From Eucommia ulmoides (taxonomy: Eukaryota > Streptophyta > Magnoliopsida > Garryales > Eucommiaceae): 64,000 nucleotides of DNA. This document shows positions 58,045 through 64,000 of the stretch, one piece after another. How positions within the stretch are numbered: position 1 is the first letter of the stretch; each line of letters begins with the position of its first letter. The DNA lies in NCBI GenBank assembly GCA_016647705.1, contig JAENRU010000485.1, positions 310,001-374,000 on the forward strand, written 5' to 3'. The notes below the pieces were generated by a model, which searched no databases, was not told the DNA's origin, and saw nothing but the letters and a program-made list of their open reading frames with translations. Position numbers and translations under genes: made by a program.

Positions 58045-60102
58045 GTGATAAGTCAGAATAATGACTTACTACCACCGACAGTCCTAGATGTACCTGAGGA
58101 GCCGCACGAAGATGTTCGTTTGGAGCAATGTGAAGAGGTTCCATCTGAAATGCCATCTGTTGCTGTAAATATGGATGCAAAGATATACGCTTTTAACGTG
58201 AAAATGGCTGAGATGGTAGAAACTATCAAGTATGTGGCTGGCATAATCGCTGACGACAGGTCGTAGTTCAATACGAGCACTCATGGAGTCAGGGAGGATG
58301 TAGAAACTCCACGATATACTGATCCTCAATTTTATGAAGAATTGCTTGCTCATGGAGAGGCCAACCATCAACCAGAACGAGGGACCAGTATTCAAACTGA
58401 GACTATTGATTCATATCGACAGATCAGGGGTCAAGTGGAGAAAGTTCAACCTATGGACGAGCTGGATACATTACTGAAGGGTACTGAGATGCCCTTCTCC
58501 CCATAAATACTTGCTATCCCACTTTCTGAAAGGTTCGATCCAACGAAGTTTGAAAAGTATGATGGGAGAACTGATCCAGTGGACCATATCTGACAGTTTA
58601 AACATGTCATGAATTTGTATAATTCCAGCAATTCCACCATTTGCAGAGCTTTTGCGACCACTCTGAAGGGATCAGCTCTTGAATGGCTGCATTCTCTTCC
58701 CGCGAACTCTATAACGTCGTTTAATGAGTTCGAAAAGACGTTCATAACCTGTTAGAGGTTAATGAAAGGGCAGGATTTCTTACTAGCTCTGCGTCAGGAA
58801 AAAAGAGAAACTTTGCGTCAGTATATGAGCCGGTTTAACGAGGAACTAACTTGCATTGAAGGTTGTGATACAAACCTTGTTATCAATGCTTTTACATCAT
58901 GGTTGTGTCTTGGCCAATTTCAAGATTCCTTAACCAAAAAGTGCCCTCGGAGTATGACGGAGTTGATGGAGAAATCCAAGCCTTACATGAAGCTAAAAGA
59001 TGTAAAACTGGCTAGAGAAGGCAGGGGGTTATTTCGAGATCATCTCAGGCAAAATGAGAAAGATATTGGCAAGGCAAAAACTGGCACGTCTGATAGGCGT
59101 AAAGATCGAACAAGGAATTCAAATTCTAGGCCAGAAGTTCGCCAGGAACCAGGCCTTCCTAGATTGCGCATGCCGATCTTACGGATCTTGCAGGAGATTC
59201 ACACGTCTGATATAATTCAATGGCTTCCCAGGCAGACCACTAAGTCAAATCGGAAGAATCGCTCTAAGTATTGCTATTTCCATAAGGATCATGGTGACAA
59301 TACAGATGATTGTTGGGAGCTTCAAAAGAAAATCAAGCGACTTGAAGACTTGAGACAGTTGCGGGATTATATGCAAGATCGTCCTAGGGACAAGAAGAGG
59401 CCCAAAAATGATAAACGAGGTGAGGAACGTCAAGAAAGAGAGCGGAAGGGAGAGCATCCTAAAGAAAATCGAGAGGTAATCTTTATGATAAATTCAGTCG
59501 GACCAAGTACTGGAGAATCCAATCGTGCACGAAAAAGAAAGGTGCGTGAAACGACGTTAGAACGTTATTATGGAGAGTTGTTGGCAGTAACAAAGTCAGT
59601 CCCTATTATCACCTTTTCTGAGGATGATTGTAGAGGGATTGTTCACCCTCATGAAGATGCCTTAGTCATATCTTTGTGGATCTCAAGTTTCCAGGTCCGA
59701 CGTATCTTGATTGATAATGGTAGCTCAACAAACATTATCTTTGTTAGTACTTTGAAACAGATGGGAGTGCCGAGCTCAGATGTGAGCTCAACACAGACTG
59801 TTATGGTAGGATTTAATGGCGAGCTTACTTCTCCTTGTGGCAAAATTATTTTCTCAGTCACCTCAAATAAGGAGGAGCAAGGTTACACAAAGGCCACGGA
59901 GTTCATGGTGATAGACTTCGTATCGCCATACAATACCATTATGGGCCGTCCATGGTTGCACACGATGAGAGTTGTAGCGTCAACGTATCACCAATGTGTG
60001 AAGTATGCTAGAGGAGATTCAGTGGCAGTTATAAGAGGAGATCAAGCATCTTCAAGGCAATGTTTTTCTAAAGCTATGAAGGGCAAAAGCTCTCCTTTAT
60101 AG
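58045..60102 (+). pseudogene. Tat gag and protease, with premature stops
   Basis: One frame runs throughout, but stops at 58264-58266, about 58504, about 58591 and about 58753 break the gag N-terminus. From 58762 a 446-codon segment stays open. It has a gag core (LRQYMSRFNEEL), a zinc-knuckle-like CYFHKDHGDNTDDCWELQ and a basic linker. The aspartic protease follows around ILIDNGSSTNIIF (Asp codon 59713-59715; the usual active-site triad is DTG/DSG, here DNG) and ends near MGRPWLH. The terminal stop is at 60100-60102; the same frame then continues toward pol. Confidence 0.8.
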
Positions 60103-60180
60103 CAATCAAAGAAAGTTCATGAAGCAGGTCTATCTGTAGACTCAGTAGGAGATATTGATGATTTCAGAGAACACGCCAGT

Positions 60181-62209
60181 ATGATTCAACCTGCTGAGCA
60201 AATTAAACAGATAACTTTCAATGACGGAACTCAGAAGCTTATGATTGGCGAATCATTAAGCCAGACTGAGGAAGCGGAGATCAGGAAACTGCTTCAAATG
60301 AACTTGGACATTTTTGTTTGGTCGCCGGCTGATATGAAAGGAATAAGTACTGATGTTGCTCTTCATCGTTTGGACATATGCAGATCGTATCCTCCGGTTC
60401 GGCAAAAAAAAAAAGGACGTTCAGTCTTGAGAAAGAACAAGTAATTGAAGCTGAAGTGAAAAAATTGCTTGCTATTGGCCACATAAGGGAAATAACATAC
60501 CCTAGATGGTTAGCTAATCCAGTTCTTGTCAAAAAGAAGAATGAAAAATGGAGGATGTGTGTGGATTTTATTGATCTGAATCAAGCATGCCCTAAAGATT
60601 GTTATCCGATGCCAAGGATCGATCAGATGGTTGATGCTACTGCCGAGCACCAACGCTTGTCCATGATGGATGCTTACTCAGGCTACAATCAAATCTGCAT
60701 GGATCAGCAAGATGAGGAAGGAACATCATTTATCACACCAAAATGTACTTATTGTTATAGAGTAATGCCTTTCGGTTTGAGAAATGTGGGTGCCACTTAT
60801 CAGTGGTTGGTGAATCGTATTTTTCAAAATCAAATTGGGACCACCATGGAGGTTTATATAGATGATATGCTGGTCAAAAGTTCTAAGCAAACAGATCATC
60901 TCTCCTATTTAGCTAAAACTTTTTCAGTTCTAAATTGTACGATATGAAGTTGAATCCTGAAAAATGCGCTTTTGGGGTCACTTCTGGCAAGTTTCTTGGT
61001 TTCGTAGTTAATCAACTCGGTATTACAGTAGATTTAGGACAAATAGAAGCTGTCAAGAATCTAAAATCCCCTTCTTCTATACGAGAAGTTTAAGTGTTGA
61101 CTAGAAGATTGGCGGCTTTAAACAAATTCATCTCAAAATTTATTGATAGGTATGCTCCCTTCTTCAAAATTTTGAGGGAAAACAAGACCTTTCAGTGGGA
61201 TGATGACTGTGAGCGTGCTTTTCATTCTATTAAAGATTACTTGGGTTCAGTGGAAATATTGGCAAAGGTATTCCCAGGAGAAAAGTTGAAGTTATATTTG
61301 ACAGTAACCCCTGTAGCAGTAAGTACTGCACTGGTTCAAGAACACGCAGGAGGGCAGAGGCCGGTCTACTACGTCAGCAAATCATTGGTTTCAGCTGAAA
61401 CCCGTTATACGGAGTTGGAAAAACTAGCGTTAGCGTTAGTAATTGCTGCTATGAAGCTCCGGCCCTATTTTCAAGCACATGTAGTAACTGTGCTAACTTC
61501 ATACCTACTCAGGGCAGTAATGCACAGACCAGAAGCATCTGGATGTCTAATAAAGTGGACTATTGAGCTGGGTGAATTTTTCATCCAGTACAAACCCAGA
61601 ACAGTAATCAAAGGGCAAGCTTTAACTGACTTCATTGCTGAATTTACTTCTCCCTTGAATGAAGAAGCAACCTCTTGTTCTATCGCCCAGTGGAAATTAT
61701 GGGTTGATGGAGCTTCAAACATGAAAGTATATGGAGTGAGAATAGTCATACAAACACCTGAGGGAGATCAGCTTGAAAAAGTCATGCAGTTAGGTTTCCA
61801 AGATTCCAACAACGAAGTGGAGTATGAAGCAGTGGTTCTCGAGCTAACTCTTGCCAAGGAGTTAGGTGCTCAGCATCTAGAAGTGAAGTCAGATTCTCAA
61901 GTGGTGATCTATCAGGTCAATGACCAGTTTCTTATAAATGGAGACAAATTATGCCTCTATGCAGAAAAAGTAAAAGACCTCACTTCCCAGTTTCAAAGTT
62001 GTAAATTTGAAGCTATCCCAAGAACTGAAAACTCCAAGGCTGATGCTTTGTTTGTACTTGCTTTAACTTTGGGATCAGATCAGAAGTCTGAACTGGTTGA
62101 GTTTCTAGACCAGCCATCGAACACTCCAACCCATCAGTGTACATGTATAGGTCATCTGGATGAAGAAATTGATTGGAGGACTTCTATAGTTCAGTATCTG
62201 AAGAAATGA
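60181..62209 (+). pseudogene. Tat reverse transcriptase, RNase H and second (archaeal-type) RNase H
   Basis: The start is in the gag frame. It shifts at an A-run near 60405, and reverse transcriptase then reads to 60947, with MPFGLRN and the catalytic YIDD (60855-60866). A second shift follows near 60935 and a stop at 61091-61093. The 371-codon segment 61094-62209 carries the RT-linked RNase H (RPVYYVSKSL, ETRYTELEKLALALV) and then a second RNase H, with Asp in WVDGAS (61706-61708), Glu in NNEVEYEA and Asp in SDSQ. That second domain keeps its catalytic acids. Two frameshifts and the stop mean no full polyprotein can be made. Confidence 0.88.
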
Positions 62210-62215
62210 GTCTTA

Positions 62216-63408
62216 CCAAACGACAGAGACGCCGTTAGGAAAATTGTTTATAAATCGTCAAGGTATATGTTATCTGACGATAAACTGTATAGGCGATCTT
62301 TTTCCCAACCTTTGTTGTTGTGTTTAGGACCAAAAGAAGCGAGCTATGTTCTACAAGAAATACATAAAGGCGTGTGCGGTAATCATCAAGGGGGAAGGTC
62401 TTTGGTTCATAAAGTATTGAGAGTGGGATATTATTGGCCAACCATGCGCATTGATGCAGCAGAATATATATGAAAGTGCGACACGTGCCAACGATTCTCT
62501 AATGCTATCAACGTCCTAGCTCAGCAACAAACCCCAATTACTAGTCCTTGGCAGCTTGCTCAGTGGGGAATGGATGTTTTGGATCCTTTTACTCCAGCTC
62601 CTAGAAACAAAAAATACTTGTTGGTGGTGATAGACTATTTCACCAAATGGGTTGAAGCAGAGGCTTTTGTAACCATGGGAGAAAATGAAGTAAAATTTTT
62701 TCTGTGGAAACAAGTCATTTGTCATTTTGGCATACCTGTTGTTCTTACATTTGACAATGAAACTCAATTTACTAGAGGAAAAGTTGGATGGATGTACAAT
62801 GAACTCAAGATACAACACCAACGTCCAGTCCAGTATATCTCCAAGCAAACGGACAAGCAGAGGTGACTAACCGTTTAATTAAAGAGGCACTCAAAAAACG
62901 CCTAGATGATGCTAAAGGCAAATGGGTGGAAGAACTTCCTGGAGTTTTATAGGCTTATCGCACTACCTCGACATTTACAACTGGAGAAACACCATTTTAT
63001 TTAACTTACGGAACTGAAGTTGTCATTCCAGTTGAGATTGGGGTGCCAACTAGAAGAGTTGCCACTGCTGCTTTAAGGAACAATGAAGGCTGCATATGAG
63101 AGGAATTGGATCAACTTGAAGAAAAACGTGATAAGACATTAATGCGTATGGCAGCTTACAAGACTAAGATGACACGTAGATTTAATCATGCAGTCCGCCT
63201 AAGAAGTTTCACCATTGGAGACTTGGTACTTCGACGGGTAATGCCTCACCGACCAGAAGCTCGCCTGGGAAAGTTTGCTCCAAACTGGGAGGGCCCTTAT
63301 CGCGTAATTAAAGTTAATAAACCAGGAACTTATTGGCTTGAAGAACTTGATGGAGTTACAGTTCCCAGACCTTGGAACGCCTCCCATTTGCGGAAGTATT
63401 TTGTATGA
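62216..63408 (+). pseudogene. Tat integrase, interrupted
   Basis: A zinc-binding HHCC region (HKGVCGNH ... CDTCQR) is cut by TGA at 62471-62473. The core has the first two catalytic Asp residues in WGMDVLDPF and LTFDNETQF. A frameshift near 62830 moves the part with the catalytic Glu (NGQAEVTN) into another frame, where stops at 62950-62952 and 63097-63099 follow. The C-terminal domain, open from 63106 to 63408, ends in WNASHLRKYFV and includes GPYRVIKV, typical of Ty3 integrases. Confidence 0.85.
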
Positions 63409-63525
63409 GTTTTTTATCTTTAATCTCTGTTTCTTTTTAAATAAGTTGTCTTCTGAGCGCATTTTTTAATAAAAGAAATGAATGTTTTGATTCCATGAGA
63501 TTTGTATTTTCTGACTGAGTTCTTC

Positions 63526-64000
63526 AGCTCAGAATTGAACTGAGCACATTAGCTTAGCATTTAACTGGACTCTTCAGCCCAGCATACAACTAAGTTTTTT
63601 AACTCAGAATTTAACTGAGCACATCAGCTCAGCATTTAACTGGGCTCCTCAGCCTAGCATACAACTAAGTTTTTCAACTCAGAATTTAACTGAGCACATC
63701 AGCTCAATATTTAACTGAGCTCCTCAGCCCAACATACAACTTAGTTTTTCAACTCATAATTTAACTGAGCACATCAACTTAACATTTAACTGGGCTCCTC
63801 AGCCGAGCATACAACTGAGTTTTTCAACTCATAATTTAATAGAGCACATCAGCTCAGCATTTAACTGGGCACCTCAGCCCAACATACAACTGAGTTTTTC
63901 AACTCAGAATTTAACTGAGCACATCAGCTCAACATTAAACTGGGCTCCTCAGCCCAGCAAACAACTGAGTTCGTTAACTCAGAATTTAACTGAGCAAATC
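63526..64000 (+). repeat. 75-bp minisatellite in the 3' untranslated part of the Tat element
   Basis: 'aactcagaatttaactgagc' or a close variant starts units at 63526, 63601, 63676, 63751, 63826, 63901 and 63976, exactly 75 bases apart, and runs off the window. Each unit has two related halves ('cagctcagcatttaactg' and 'cagcccagcatacaactg'), so it grew from a shorter repeat of about 37 bp. Confidence 0.95.

Larger units (their letters stand above)
57504..64000 (+). mobile_element. Tat-clade Ty3 retrotransposon, broken, cut by the window end
   Basis: Order: 5' LTR, tRNA-Arg-type primer site, gag with zinc knuckle, protease, reverse transcriptase, RNase H, a second archaeal-type RNase H, integrase, then a 3' minisatellite. 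The second RNase H before integrase is the hallmark of Tat elements. The reading frame carries at least ten premature stops and three frameshifts, so it is not autonomous. The 3' LTR lies beyond 64000. Confidence 0.9.

Overview
This window is nuclear DNA from a flowering plant, most likely a eudicot. It is AT-rich with long A/T runs. It holds two intron-containing genes whose proteins I recognise as plant families, and most of the rest is plant transposable elements (TRIM, Athila, Tat, SIRE-like and long-LTR Ty3 elements, PIF/Harbinger-like and MULE-like MITEs, hAT, LINE). I cannot name the species.

The two intact genes are both on the + strand. A five-exon RING-finger E3 ubiquitin ligase of the AIRP2 family lies at 8271-12862. 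A two-exon sphingolipid delta-4 desaturase (DES1 type) lies at 25710-27993. They work in unrelated pathways (ubiquitin transfer and sphingolipid long-chain-base desaturation), and nothing suggests they act together. Both carry old TRIM-type repeats in introns. A third host gene survives only as debris: an NPGR1-like tetratricopeptide gene on the - strand (21781-25357), split by a 2.6 kb solo LTR.

Layout. 1-7.5 kb: an AT-rich repeat split by an Athila-type LTR fragment, then MITEs. 7.5-13.5 kb: the AIRP2-like gene and a nested MITE pair. 13.5-16.7 kb: TRIMs, a LINE tail and a Helitron-like hairpin. 16.7-25.1 kb: two solo LTRs of one long-LTR family in opposite orientation, each with exact 5-bp target duplications, and the NPGR1 pseudogene. 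25.7-41.6 kb: DES1, repeated copies of its 3' flank, a decayed hAT transposase and MITEs. 41.8-43.7 kb: a 1.9 kb foldback element with an exact 8-bp target duplication. 44.5-49.3 kb: SIRE-like copia LTRs and gag remains. 51.0-52.2 kb: a third solo LTR, Tat-like. 52.6-53.4 kb: a MULE-type foldback MITE. 57.5-64.0 kb: a broken Tat-clade Ty3 retrotransposon whose 3' part becomes a 75-bp minisatellite that runs off the window.

I saw no tRNA, rRNA or CRISPR feature. The main result is a layered insertion history that can be read from exact target-site duplications. I did not find a clear new biochemical system. The most unusual objects are the foldback element at 41.8-43.7 kb, the inverted solo-LTR pair with different internal minisatellites, and the repeated spread of the DES1 3' flank.
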